A stretch of DNA of 64,000 nt from Sphingomonadaceae bacterium. Lineage in GTDB: Bacteria > Pseudomonadota > Alphaproteobacteria > Sphingomonadales > Sphingomonadaceae. The notes under the pieces are model-generated. The model searched no databases and was not told the DNA's origin. It saw nothing but the letters and a program-made list of their open reading frames with translations. The stretch lies in assembly GCA_947463325.1 (NCBI GenBank), contig CANHQT010000006.1:26507-90506 (forward strand), given 5' to 3'. Below, in pieces: positions 1 to 8,316 of the stretch; position 1 is the stretch's first letter, and the number at the start of each line of letters is the position of its first letter. The position numbers and the translations under genes were made by a program.

Positions 1-199
1 CCAAGCGAAGGGGCTTAGTGCTGATGCGCCTGCTGCGACCTCACCCGACACGCCGACATCGTCGGACCCGCATGCCGGCCATTGACGGGGCGCAACTGAC
101 GCCTTTGCGCAACAGCATAGGCTAATTGCTTGCCGCCCCTTTTCGGATGCGGCGCAAACCGCTATCTGCGCGGTGTTTCCATTTCAGGAGTGACTTGCC
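1..199 (+). other. infC upstream leader, no gene seen
   Basis: No convincing coding region. Frame 1 is open only for five codons before a TAG at 16-18, which could be the tail of a gene lying outside the window, but that is too short to identify. A small hairpin (CCGAC at 53-57, GTCGG at 61-65) has no T-tract after it. The stretch probably carries the infC promoter and 5' leader; I cannot pick out a reliable -35/-10 pair. Confidence 0.3.
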
Positions 200-202
200 A
201 TA
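186..202 (+). promoter_or_regulatory. Shine-Dalgarno and non-canonical AUA start of infC
   Basis: AGGAG at 186-190 sits 9 nt before an in-frame ATA at 200-202, a textbook spacing. The first in-frame ATG, at 215, is 24 nt from this site and has no site of its own. An in-frame TGA at 191-193 rules out any start further upstream. The E. coli infC gene starts with AUU and represses its own translation because IF3 rejects non-canonical starts; the same logic is inferred here. Confidence 0.6.
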
Positions 203-748
203 CCGCCCCCAACGATGCGCCGACCCCTCGCGCCTCCCCCGCTCCGCAGCGGGCCCCGTTTCAACCAGTTCATCAATGTCCCGCGCGTGCGGGTGATCGA
301 CCATGAAGGCGAAAATCTGGGCGTGATGCTCACCGCCGAGGCGATCGAGGCTGCTGCCGATGTCGGGCTTGATCTGGTAGAGGTGTCGCCGAACGCCGAT
401 CCGCCGGTGTGCAAGTTCCTCGACGTCGGCAAGTACAAGTACGAGGCGCAGAAAAAGGCGAACATCGCCCGCAAGTCGCAAAAGACGCAGGAGATCAAAG
501 AGATCAAGATGCGTCCGAACATCGACGACCATGATTTCGATACCAAGATGAAGAAGGTGTTCGACTTCATCGAGGAAGGCGACAAGGTGAAGCTCACCAT
601 GCGCTTCCGCGGGCGCGAAATGTCCCACCTCGAGCTCGGCCTTGCTGTGCTCAAGCGGGTGGCGGACCTCACCGCCGAAGTGGCGAAAGTGGAAGCGCAT
701 CCGCGCACTGAAGGCCGCCAGATGCTGATGGTGATCGCACCCAAATAG
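200..748 (+). CDS. infC: Translation initiation factor IF-3
   Basis: IF-3 binds the 30S subunit, keeps it apart from 50S and checks the start codon and initiator tRNA. The product is 182 aa from the ATA at 200, or 177 aa from the ATG at 215. The N-domain covers roughly residues 15-85, the linker contains [12 protein letters not shown], and the C-domain runs to the end (MVIAPK), all typical of the family. The start at 200 is preferred because of the well-spaced AGGAG; an AUA/AUU-type start is a family hallmark tied to autoregulation. The usual partners rpmI and rplT are not next to it: the following gene, msrA, is convergent. Confidence 0.96.
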   Translation: MPPPTMRRPLAPPPLRSGPRFNQFINVPRVRVIDHEGENLGVMLTAEAIEAAADVGLDLVEVSPNADPPVCKFLDVGKYKYEAQKKANIARKSQKTQEIKEIKMRPNIDDHDFDTKMKKVFDFIEEGDKVKLTMRFRGREMSHLELGLAVLKRVADLTAEVAKVEAHPRTEGRQMLMVIAPK

Positions 749-769
749 GGTGCGGTCGCCGCCGCCCCT

Positions 770-1471
770 TCAGGGCGCCCAGCGATGACTTGCCAAATCG
801 GGATAGAGGCGCTGCAGCGAGGCTAGCTTCGCTGCGCCGTGGCTGCGGATATAGCCGTTGTCGAGGTGGCGGCGCATGAAATCCTGCTGATCGGCCTCTG
901 CCCGATAGAAGGTCAGCGGTTCCTCAATGCGGGTGACAATCGAGCCGGCCCAATATTGTCCAGCCTCGAGCTGGGCGATGTATCGTGCCGCCACCATGCG
1001 TTGTGTGCCATCGACCGGAATGATGGCGCTGCGGTACTGAGTGCCGATGTCCGGGCCCTGCCGGTTAAGGGTCGTCGGGTCCATGACGACGGAGAATAAC
1101 ACACGCAGCAGCGTGCCGTAGCTGACAACTTCGGGATCATAAGTGATACGAACGGCTTCAGCGTGGCGGGTGGCGCCGCCACTCACCAGGTCATAACGCG
1201 CACTGCCCGCGCTGCCGCCATGATAGCCTGCTTCGACCTGTTGGACCCCGCGAATGCGGCTGAACACCCCTTCGACGCCCCAGAAACAGCCGCCAGCGAA
1301 GATGGCAGTCGCCCTTTCCTGTCGATCCACTGGGTCGAGGGCCGGTGCGGGCAGAGCGCGGGGCGCATTGGACGAGACAGGCGCGGCCAACCACAGCTGA
1401 CGATCGGCGGCGACAAAAAGCCCGGTTCCCGCAGCCACCGCAAGGGCAAGCGCGGCCAACCGCTGCATCAT
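770..1471 (-). CDS. msrA: Peptide methionine-S-sulfoxide reductase MsrA, exported
   Basis: Reduces the S-epimer of methionine sulfoxide in damaged proteins. The catalytic motif GCFWG puts the nucleophile at Cys62; the downstream GYHGG and GTQYRS blocks are also MsrA signatures. Residues 1-30 are a hydrophobic leader, so the enzyme is probably periplasmic or membrane-tethered. Cys62 is the only cysteine in the 233-residue product, so the usual resolving cysteines are absent and recycling would need an external thiol. The start codon overlaps the stop of a tiny upstream ORF (ATGA), suggesting translational coupling. Confidence 0.93.
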   Translation of the reverse strand: MMQRLAALALAVAAGTGLFVAADRQLWLAAPVSSNAPRALPAPALDPVDRQERATAIFAGGCFWGVEGVFSRIRGVQQVEAGYHGGSAGSARYDLVSGGATRHAEAVRITYDPEVVSYGTLLRVLFSVVMDPTTLNRQGPDIGTQYRSAIIPVDGTQRMVAARYIAQLEAGQYWAGSIVTRIEEPLTFYRAEADQQDFMRRHLDNGYIRSHGAAKLASLQRLYPDLASHRWAP

Positions 1472-1596
1472 CGCGAAGCGCTGGCCTCCGCCGGGCTGCC
1501 GGTGATCAGCGCCATGCCACCAATGCCGGCCGCGCCGATCAGGAATCCTAGCGCCATAAGCCGGACAGTTTCGTTGCGGAGGAGGTTGCGAAACAT
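1468..1596 (-). CDS. Putative 42-aa single-pass membrane protein upstream of msrA
   Basis: A short open frame reads MFRNLLRNETVRLMALGF and continues through a Gly/Ala/Ile-rich stretch, ending ASASR. Residues 13-32 would form one membrane helix. Its TGA overlaps the msrA ATG as ATGA, the arrangement typical of coupled translation in this window. No strong ribosome-binding site is visible before its ATG and I recognise no family. It could instead be a leader peptide. Support rests on the overlap and the hydrophobic composition. Confidence 0.45.
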   Translation of the reverse strand: MFRNLLRNETVRLMALGFLIGAAGIGGMALITGSPAEASASR

Positions 1597-1720
1597 GGGA
1601 GGGGCGAGCTTCCGTAAGTCAGTGGCCGTCTGTGTCGATGTCCTTTGCGGATCGGGGACACATCCGGGTTGGTGATTTGCTGCCTTTGTCCGTCTTAAGT
1701 GACGATGAACGAAATGCGCC

Positions 1721-2926
1721 TCAGCCCGTTAGCGCTGCGCAAGCGCGCTGGATGCGCGTGCAGGCCTCACGAAGCACTTCGGTTGAGGTCGCATAGCTGA
1801 TGCGGAAAGCGGGGCTGAGGCCGAAGGCATGGCCAGGCACTGCCGCGACACGGGCGGCCTCGATGAAATAATCGACCAGCGCGGCATCGCTGTCGATCAG
1901 CTTGCCTGCGGGCGTTTTCTTGCCGATGCATCCGCTGGCGTCCGGATAGACGTAAAAGGCACCTTCCGGCATCGGGCAATCAAGGCCAGGTGCTTCGTTG
2001 AGCATGGCGACCACCATGTCGCGGCGCTCGCGGAACGTCTCGTTGCGTTCCTCCAGAAAATCCTGCGGCCCGTTGAGGGCTGCGGTGGCCGCGGCCTGGG
2101 CAATGGAACAGGGGTTGCTGGTCGATTGCGACTGGAGCTTGGCCATGGCCTTGATGATCCAGCCCGGGCCGCCAGCAAAGCCGATGCGCCAACCGGTCAT
2201 GGCATAGGCCTTTGAACAGCCGTTGACGGTCAGCACCCGATCGAACAGGTCTGGACAGATCTCGGCGATGGTGCGGAACGGAGCGTCCGCGTACCAGACA
2301 TGTTCATACATGTCGTCGGCCATCACCATCACATGCGGGTGGCGGCGCAGCACCTCGCCAAGCGCGGCAAGCTCCGCCTCGCTGTAGGCAGCGCCCGTCG
2401 GGTTGGAGGGTGAATTGAGGATCAGCCAGCGCGTTGCGGGCGTGATCGCGGCTTCGAGCTGCGCCGGGCTGATGCGATATCCCTGAGCTGCGCCTGCCGC
2501 GATGAAAACCGGGGTGCCCCCGGCGTAGGCAACAATGTCGGGATAGCTGACCCAATAGGGCGCGGGAATGATCACTTCGTCGCCGACATCGACAGTCGCG
2601 CACAATGCGTTGAACAGCACATGCTTACCGCCGGTGCCAACAATCACGTCATCGCGAGAATAGGTGAGGTTGTTGTCGCGCGCGAACTTGGCGGCCACGG
2701 CCTCGCGCAGCTCTACCGTCCCGCCGACATCGGTATATTTGGTCTTACCGGCGCGGATGGCGGCAATCGCGGCTTCCTTGACAAAGTCGGGCGTATCGAA
2801 ATCGGGTTCGCCGGCAGACAGGCCGATAATGTCGATGCCGGCGCGCTTCAGTTCGCCGACGCGCTGCGTCATGGCGAGCGTGGCGGACGGCTGGATGCGG
2901 GCAACGGCGGCGGAGATACGGTTCAT
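1721..2926 (-). CDS. aatA: Aspartate aminotransferase, class I, PLP-dependent
   Basis: Transfers the amino group between aspartate and 2-oxoglutarate; related family members also act on aromatic amino acids or prephenate. The 401-aa protein has the family order: a GLSAGEPDFDTP motif (35-46), the cofactor-contact SPSNPTG (172-178), the PLP lysine in NGCSKAYAMTGWRIG (Lys239), and a C-terminal FRISYATS that carries the substrate-binding arginine. Length and motifs match the alphaproteobacterial I-gamma type. It is followed on the same strand, after 95 bp, by pabBC. Substrate preference cannot be read from sequence alone. Confidence 0.92.
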   Translation of the reverse strand: MNRISAAVARIQPSATLAMTQRVGELKRAGIDIIGLSAGEPDFDTPDFVKEAAIAAIRAGKTKYTDVGGTVELREAVAAKFARDNNLTYSRDDVIVGTGGKHVLFNALCATVDVGDEVIIPAPYWVSYPDIVAYAGGTPVFIAAGAAQGYRISPAQLEAAITPATRWLILNSPSNPTGAAYSEAELAALGEVLRRHPHVMVMADDMYEHVWYADAPFRTIAEICPDLFDRVLTVNGCSKAYAMTGWRIGFAGGPGWIIKAMAKLQSQSTSNPCSIAQAAATAALNGPQDFLEERNETFRERRDMVVAMLNEAPGLDCPMPEGAFYVYPDASGCIGKKTPAGKLIDSDAALVDYFIEAARVAAVPGHAFGLSPAFRISYATSTEVLREACTRIQRACAALTG

Positions 2927-3021
2927 CTGCGGTGGAATCCCTCGGTTGGTCCGTCGGGCGGCGAACGCTGCGCGCCTTAACCAGCGGGATGGGCAGCGGC
3001 AAGCCGCGCGGCCGAATTTCG

Positions 3022-4788
3022 TTACGCGATTACGGCCCGCATCAGGCCGCGCAGCGAATTGCCGATGAGGAACCCGCCGGAAAGGTCCGCTGGCGTCAGA
3101 TCGGCCTCAACCGCCCGACCCTCCTCGATCAATGCGCGGCGCAGCACGCCCGGCAGCAGCCCTCGTGCCAAAGGGGGGGTCAGCAACTTGCCATCGCGCT
3201 CGACAAACAGGCAGGTGAAACTGCCCTCGGTCAGCCGGCCTTCGGTGTCTGTGAATAGAACCTCGAATGCCCCGCTGGTTGCCCGGGCATCGTCATAAAA
3301 GGCTCTGTTACTGGTCTTGTGACGGAGCCGAATGTCGGCAGTCGTGACCGGCAGGGGAATGATCGCGACCTTGGCCGGGGTTTCAGGTGTTTCCGGCATT
3401 GCATCCGCACAGACCGAAACCGATCCGCGCGGGGTTAGGCGAAGCCGCACCCGTGCCGGCCCGTGCAGCCGGAAGGTTGCATGCTGCAGCATGTTGCGAA
3501 TGCCATGGCGGTTAAAGGAAAAGCCGAACTGCCGCGCGCTTTCTCCCAGCCGCTCGAGATGAAGCTCAAGCCGGATTATGCCCTCGGCGGGGTCAAATGC
3601 CATGGTTTCGATCAAGTCAAAGTCCGTGCCGGATGCCACGCGAACAAATTCCCCTTTGGCCAGACACTCGTACCACTCGGACAGTGGCTCGCTGTCGGCG
3701 ACGATACCGGAACCTAGCCCCAGCGTGGCAAAGCTGTCCCCTTCGCGCAATGCCAGCGTGCGGATGGCGACATTGAACGCCGCTTCTCCGTCCGGTGCGA
3801 AAAAGCCGATACTGCCGGTATAGGGACCGCGCGGTGCGGTCTCCACGGCGTCAATAATGCGCATTGCACTCAACTTGGGCGCACCGGTGATCGACCCACA
3901 GGGGAACAGTGCGCGCAACAGCTTTGACGGTGGCGTCTCCGGCGCGACCTGTGCGGTCACGTCAGACACCATCTGGTGGATAGTAGGATAGGTTTCGATG
4001 CGGAACAGCGATGGCACGGCGACGCTGCCGGCATCGGCGATGCGCGACAGATCGTTGCGCAAGAGGTCAACGATCATCAGATTTTCAGCACGCTGCTTGG
4101 GGTCTGCAGCGAGCGTCTGGTGAGCCGTTTCATCTGCCGCCCGGTCAGCCCCACGACGCGCCGTGCCTTTCATGGGCCGCGCGACGATCCGCCCGTTGCG
4201 CAAAGAAAAGAACAGCTCGGGAGAGAGGGAGAGCAGCCAATGCTGCCCGGTCCACACGACGCCGCCATAGCCTGCACCGGCCTTTTCGCGGAGCCGGGCA
4301 TAGGCTGACAGTGGATCGCCTTCGATCCGAACCATGGCGGGAAAGGTCAGATTGGCCTGATAGATGTCGCCGGCCGCGATATGCCCAAGCACGCGGTCGA
4401 GCGCGGCGGCGTAATCGTCCAGGCCGATGGTGGCCTGCGGCTCGCCAATGTATGCGCCTGCCGCTTCGGGGAGAAAGCCCGGCACATCGGCGCTTTCGAT
4501 GCGGCTGCATGCCTCGAAACGGGCGAACCACGCCAATGGCCATCCGTCGGGCAGGGCTCTGGGTAATGGTCCGCCGCTGTCGAACGCATGGCCTGCCTCA
4601 TAGGCCATCCAGCCCGCCACTTGCGCACCATCTGCGTGCCAGCGGTCCAGCGTGTGGAGCAGCGCATCAATTTCGCCAGGCGATTGCGCTGTGACTGTTT
4701 CGATGGGGTCAGTGAACAGCCGTGCGGGTGCCGCGCCTTGCGCCCGCGCGTCATCGAGCAGCACAAACGGCGTGTTGGGAAAACGCAT
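3022..4788 (-). CDS. pabB: Aminodeoxychorismate synthase component I fused to aminodeoxychorismate lyase
   Basis: Makes 4-aminobenzoate for folate. Residues about 115-385 are a chorismate-binding domain with PMKGT (Lys207, the nucleophilic lysine that separates PabB from anthranilate synthase) and CGSITGAPKLSAM near 297-309. Residues about 390-588 are a fold-type IV PLP domain with HKTSNR (Lys491), matching PabC, and end in IGNSLRGLM. The single chain would carry out both the ammonia addition and the pyruvate elimination; a glutaminase (PabA/TrpG) must be encoded elsewhere. The 588-aa length fits known fusions. Confidence 0.92.
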   Translation of the reverse strand: MRFPNTPFVLLDDARAQGAAPARLFTDPIETVTAQSPGEIDALLHTLDRWHADGAQVAGWMAYEAGHAFDSGGPLPRALPDGWPLAWFARFEACSRIESADVPGFLPEAAGAYIGEPQATIGLDDYAAALDRVLGHIAAGDIYQANLTFPAMVRIEGDPLSAYARLREKAGAGYGGVVWTGQHWLLSLSPELFFSLRNGRIVARPMKGTARRGADRAADETAHQTLAADPKQRAENLMIVDLLRNDLSRIADAGSVAVPSLFRIETYPTIHQMVSDVTAQVAPETPPSKLLRALFPCGSITGAPKLSAMRIIDAVETAPRGPYTGSIGFFAPDGEAAFNVAIRTLALREGDSFATLGLGSGIVADSEPLSEWYECLAKGEFVRVASGTDFDLIETMAFDPAEGIIRLELHLERLGESARQFGFSFNRHGIRNMLQHATFRLHGPARVRLRLTPRGSVSVCADAMPETPETPAKVAIIPLPVTTADIRLRHKTSNRAFYDDARATSGAFEVLFTDTEGRLTEGSFTCLFVERDGKLLTPPLARGLLPGVLRRALIEEGRAVEADLTPADLSGGFLIGNSLRGLMRAVIA

Positions 4789-4818
4789 CGGGCTATGGGG
4801 CAGCTATGCTGCTGGGTT

Positions 4819-5382
4819 TCAGCGCTGCCGCATCACGCGGATGCCGGGGCGATCAGCGATGTTGGCGATGAAACTGCCCAGCGCGGCACGGCGGATCGAT
4901 ACCGTTTCACCCACCCGCGGGGTGCGCCCACTTCTCCCAGGGTCAGTTTGAATCCAGCGTTGGCCGTTTTCGAGTACCAGTATCAATCTGCCGTTTTCTC
5001 CGCGCGTGACTGACGCCAGTGTCGATTCGATTTGCGTCACGACATCATTGTCGGCGCGCTCTTCCTCTTCTTCATCGTCTTCGCTGCCGCTGCCGAACAG
5101 GTTGCCGATGTTGCCCAGGCTGAAACCGAACAGGCCACGCCGCGCCTCGCGCACCGCTTCGCGGTCGATAATGCGCACTGCCCGTGATTCCTCGGCGGCA
5201 GCGAGAGCGGCGACCTGACGATCGAAGCAGGCGAGCCGTGCAGCGGGATCGGTGATCGCGCGGCACTCGTAGAGTTGCTCGACCAGCGGGACTGGCCGGC
5301 GCTCGCCGTCATCCTGCGCCTGCGCGGTGGTGCCGAAGGTGATCAGCGCCACGCCGATTGCGCAACGGAGCTGTGCGGTCAT
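4819..5382 (-). CDS. Periplasmic protein with CxxIxDxxxRLxCFD motif, unknown function
   Basis: A 187-aa product with an N-terminal signal peptide (MTAQLRCAIGVALITFG, cleavage near AQA). The motif CRAITDPAARLACFDRQVAAL, written as C-x3-TDPAARLACFD, is shared by many small secreted proteobacterial proteins, some of them linked to type VI secretion; nothing here supports that link. A very acidic run (DDEEEEE) follows a Gly-rich patch, then a beta-rich end (LENGQRWIQTDPG). The start at 5382 is chosen over the longer frame because GGGAGGA lies just upstream and a signal peptide follows. It ends 30 bp from the pabBC start and may be cotranscribed. Confidence 0.75.
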   Translation of the reverse strand: MTAQLRCAIGVALITFGTTAQAQDDGERRPVPLVEQLYECRAITDPAARLACFDRQVAALAAAEESRAVRIIDREAVREARRGLFGFSLGNIGNLFGSGSEDDEEEEERADNDVVTQIESTLASVTRGENGRLILVLENGQRWIQTDPGRSGRTPRVGETVSIRRAALGSFIANIADRPGIRVMRQR

Positions 5383-5503
5383 GCTATCCTCCCTGGGTGT
5401 GCGCGAACCTGCTGCGCGTCGCATTGCCTTGTCAGCCTGCGAACCCTAAACGCCGGCCCCATGGGCTGGCAACAGCCGAGCAGCAAGCGGCAAGGAATGA
5501 GAC

Positions 5504-6688
5504 ATGGCGGGAATGGCAGCATTCGATTGGGCGGACCCCTTTTTCCTCGATGATCAGCTGACCGAGGAAGAACGCATGGTGCGCGATGCCGCGCACGGCT
5601 TTGCGCAAGGCGAACTGCAACCGCGCGTCATCAAGGCGTTCCGTGAAGAGCTTGATGCGCCAGAACTGTTCCCGCTGATGGGCGCCGCCGGGCTGCTCGG
5701 ATCGACCATTCCGGAAACCTATGGCGGTGCCGGCGCGTCTTACGTTTCCTACGGTCTCATCGCGCGCGAGATAGAGCGGGTTGATTCGGGCTACCGCTCG
5801 ATGGCCTCCGTGCAGTCGAGCCTCGTCATGTATCCGATTCACGCCTACGGGTCGGAGGAGCAGCGCCGCAAATATCTTCCCGGCCTCGCCGCTGGCACGC
5901 TGATCGGTTGCTTCGGCCTCACCGAGCCTGACGCTGGCAGCGACCCCGCCGGCATGCGCACGACGGCACGCAAGACCGACGGCGGCTATGTCCTCAACGG
6001 CAGCAAGACCTGGATTTCCAACGCGCCTTTTGCTGACGTGTTCGTCGTCTGGGCGAAGAGCGAGGCGCATGGCGGCGGCATCCGCGGCTTTGTTCTCGAA
6101 AAGGGCATGAAGGGCCTCTCGGCGCCGAAGATTGAAGGCAAGCTAAGCTTGCGCGCATCAACCACCGGCATGATCGTCATGGACAATGTCGAGGTGGGCG
6201 AGGATGCCTTGTTGCCCGAGGTGCAGGGATTGAAGGGTCCGTTCGGCTGCCTCAACCGCGCTCGTTATGGCATCAGTTGGGGTGCTTTGGGCTCTGCCGA
6301 ATTCTGCTTGGCCGCCGCGCGCCAATATGGCCTCGACCGGCACCAGTTCGGCAAACCGCTGGCCGCCAACCAGCTCTACCAAAAGAAACTCGCCGACATG
6401 CTGACCGACATTGCGCTCGGGCTGCAGGCGAGCCTGCGTGTCGGGCGGCTGATGGATGAAGGCCGGTTCCACCCGGATATGATCTCGATCGTGAAGCGCA
6501 ACAATGTCGGCAAGGCGCTCGATATCGCCCGCGCCGCGCGCGACATGCATGGCGGCAATGGCATTTCCGAGGAATATCAGGTGATCCGTCACATGGTGAA
6601 CCTGGAAACGGTCAACACCTATGAAGGCGCACATGATGTGCACGCGCTGATCCTCGGCCGCGCGGTTACCGGGATCGCCGCCTTCTGA
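5504..6688 (+). CDS. gcdH: Glutaryl-CoA dehydrogenase
   Basis: FAD enzyme that oxidises and decarboxylates glutaryl-CoA to crotonyl-CoA in lysine, tryptophan and glutarate breakdown. The 394-aa protein has the acyl-CoA dehydrogenase blocks [17 protein letters not shown] and [11 protein letters not shown], and near the end [17 protein letters not shown], in which Glu374 is the catalytic base in the GCDH position. This C-terminal block separates GCDH from ordinary chain-length dehydrogenases. Its stop shares one base with the start of the next gene, a CoA-transferase, which fits a glutarate-activating partner. Confidence 0.93.
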   Translation: MAGMAAFDWADPFFLDDQLTEEERMVRDAAHGFAQGELQPRVIKAFREELDAPELFPLMGAAGLLGSTIPETYGGAGASYVSYGLIAREIERVDSGYRSMASVQSSLVMYPIHAYGSEEQRRKYLPGLAAGTLIGCFGLTEPDAGSDPAGMRTTARKTDGGYVLNGSKTWISNAPFADVFVVWAKSEAHGGGIRGFVLEKGMKGLSAPKIEGKLSLRASTTGMIVMDNVEVGEDALLPEVQGLKGPFGCLNRARYGISWGALGSAEFCLAAARQYGLDRHQFGKPLAANQLYQKKLADMLTDIALGLQASLRVGRLMDEGRFHPDMISIVKRNNVGKALDIARAARDMHGGNGISEEYQVIRHMVNLETVNTYEGAHDVHALILGRAVTGIAAF

Positions 6689-7845
6689 TGCAGGCTGACA
6701 CCCCTCTCGCTGGGATAAAGGTCCTCGAACTTGCCCGCATCCTTGCTGGCCCTTGGGCGGGCCAGCTGCTGGCCGATCTTGGTGCTGAGGTGATCAAGGT
6801 CGAAAGCCCGGCGGGGGACGATACGCGCACCTGGGGCCCGCCCTTCGTTGAAGGGGCGGACGGCCGGCGGGATGCCGCTTATTATCATGGCTGCAATCGC
6901 GGCAAGCGCAGCATCATAGCCGATTTCACCCATCCGGCAGACGTCGAGCGGGTTAAGGCCCTGGCCGTGGAAGCCGATGTCCTCATCGAGAATTTCAAGC
7001 TTGGCGGGCTCGCTAAATACGGCCTCGACTATGCCAGCCTCTCGGCGATCAATCCGCGGCTCATCTATTGCTCGATCACGGGTTTCGGACAGGACGGGCC
7101 CTATGCTGCAAGGCCCGGCTATGACTTCGTCATCCAGGGCATGAGCGGCCTGATGCATGTCACTGGCGAACCGGGGCGCGAACCGCAGAAGGCGGGTGTG
7201 GCTTTCGCGGACGTGTTCACCGGCCTGTATGCCACCGTCGCCATCCAGTCGGCGCTCATCATGCGTGAGCGCACCGGCGCCGGCCAGCATATCGACATGG
7301 CCCTGTTCGACGTGATGACTGCCGCCATGGCCAATCAGGCGACCAACGCACTGTTTGGCGGGCAGCCGGTGCGTTTGGGCAACGCCCACCCCAATGTCGC
7401 GCCCTATGCCGTTTTTCCAGTCAGCGATGGCTGGTTCATTCTTGCGGTCGGCAATGATGGCCAGTTTGCCCGCGCTTGCGATGTGCTCGGCCTGACCGAC
7501 GCGCGGGACGATCCGCGCTTTGCCAGCAACGAAGGCCGCCTTGTCCACCGAGAGGCACTGACTGAGGCGATCACCGCCGCGACCCAGCGCTGGACGCGCG
7601 ACGCGCTGCTCGCTGCGCTTGAAGCTGCCAATGTTCCCGCGGGGCCGATCAACAGCGTCAATCAGGCGCTTTCCGATCCCCAGATCATCGCCCGGGGCAT
7701 GCTGGTGGAAGCCGAGACCGGCGGCGGGGAGATGCTGCCCGCGCTGCGCGCGCCGATCCGTTTCTCGGGTGCATCCTTGGCCCCGCCTCGTGCGGCACCG
7801 CTGCTGGGTGAAGATGATGCCAAGGTCTCAGGATTTTCCTCTTGA
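6688..7845 (+). CDS. CaiB/BaiF (family III) CoA-transferase, probably acting on glutarate
   Basis: Moves CoA between carboxylic acids through an aspartyl-CoA intermediate. The 385-aa chain starts LAGIKVLELARILAGPWAGQ, the family's CoA-binding front, and has RPGYDFVIQGMSGLM with the likely nucleophile Asp146. The ATG overlaps the gcdH stop by one base, so the two are coupled. In humans the paired enzyme SUGCT passes CoA from succinyl-CoA to glutarate to feed GCDH; by analogy this gene probably makes glutaryl-CoA. Substrate is inferred from context only. Confidence 0.88.
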   Translation: MQADTPLAGIKVLELARILAGPWAGQLLADLGAEVIKVESPAGDDTRTWGPPFVEGADGRRDAAYYHGCNRGKRSIIADFTHPADVERVKALAVEADVLIENFKLGGLAKYGLDYASLSAINPRLIYCSITGFGQDGPYAARPGYDFVIQGMSGLMHVTGEPGREPQKAGVAFADVFTGLYATVAIQSALIMRERTGAGQHIDMALFDVMTAAMANQATNALFGGQPVRLGNAHPNVAPYAVFPVSDGWFILAVGNDGQFARACDVLGLTDARDDPRFASNEGRLVHREALTEAITAATQRWTRDALLAALEAANVPAGPINSVNQALSDPQIIARGMLVEAETGGGEMLPALRAPIRFSGASLAPPRAAPLLGEDDAKVSGFSS

Positions 7846-7884
7846 AGCATTGCCCCCGGGCATTCTCCAGCGCATAGATGGACA

Positions 7885-8313
7885 ATGCTGTCGCAGAAGA
7901 CCCGATATACCATCCGCGCGTTGCAGCATCTTGCGGACCATTATGGCGAAGGGCCGATTCCGCTGACGGCGATTGTCGAAGCGCAGAAAATCCCCGCCAA
8001 ATTCCTGACTGTCATTCTTTCCGAGATGGCGCGTGCCGGCATAGTCGCTACCCAGCGTGGCCGCGATGGCGGTTACTGGCTTGGCGTCCCGCCAATGGAT
8101 GTGCGCTATGGCGACATCGTCCGGCTAACGCGCGGCAGCCTGGCGCTTGTCCCATGTGCCAGCCGATTCAACGGCAAACAGTGCGACAATTGCCTGCCCC
8201 AGTCGGAATGCCGGTTGCGCAGCCTGATGCTGCTGGTGCGCGATGAAACCGCCGCGGTGCTTGACCGCCTGACCCTCGCCGACCACATCGAACTGCCGGG
8301 CGAGGAGGAATAG
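7885..8313 (+). CDS. Rrf2-family transcriptional regulator
   Basis: A 142-aa DNA-binding protein: winged helix over residues 1-75 (SQKTRYTIRALQHLA, then ILSEMARAGIVATQRGRDGGY) and a C-terminal half with Cys91, Cys100, Cys103 and Cys109. Family members such as IscR bind an iron-sulfur cluster through three cysteines, so a redox- or metal-responsive sensor is plausible. It lies 39 nt after the CoA-transferase on the same strand, so it may regulate the glutarate genes; the convergent transporter genes follow at once. The ligand is unknown. Confidence 0.88.
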   Translation: MLSQKTRYTIRALQHLADHYGEGPIPLTAIVEAQKIPAKFLTVILSEMARAGIVATQRGRDGGYWLGVPPMDVRYGDIVRLTRGSLALVPCASRFNGKQCDNCLPQSECRLRSLMLLVRDETAAVLDRLTLADHIELPGEEE

Positions 8314-8316
8314 GGG

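Noticed and set aside
1..18. Possible C-terminus (PSEGA, then stop) of an upstream gene such as thrS
   Set aside because: Five codons cannot identify a gene, and the tail does not match any thrS ending I can recall.
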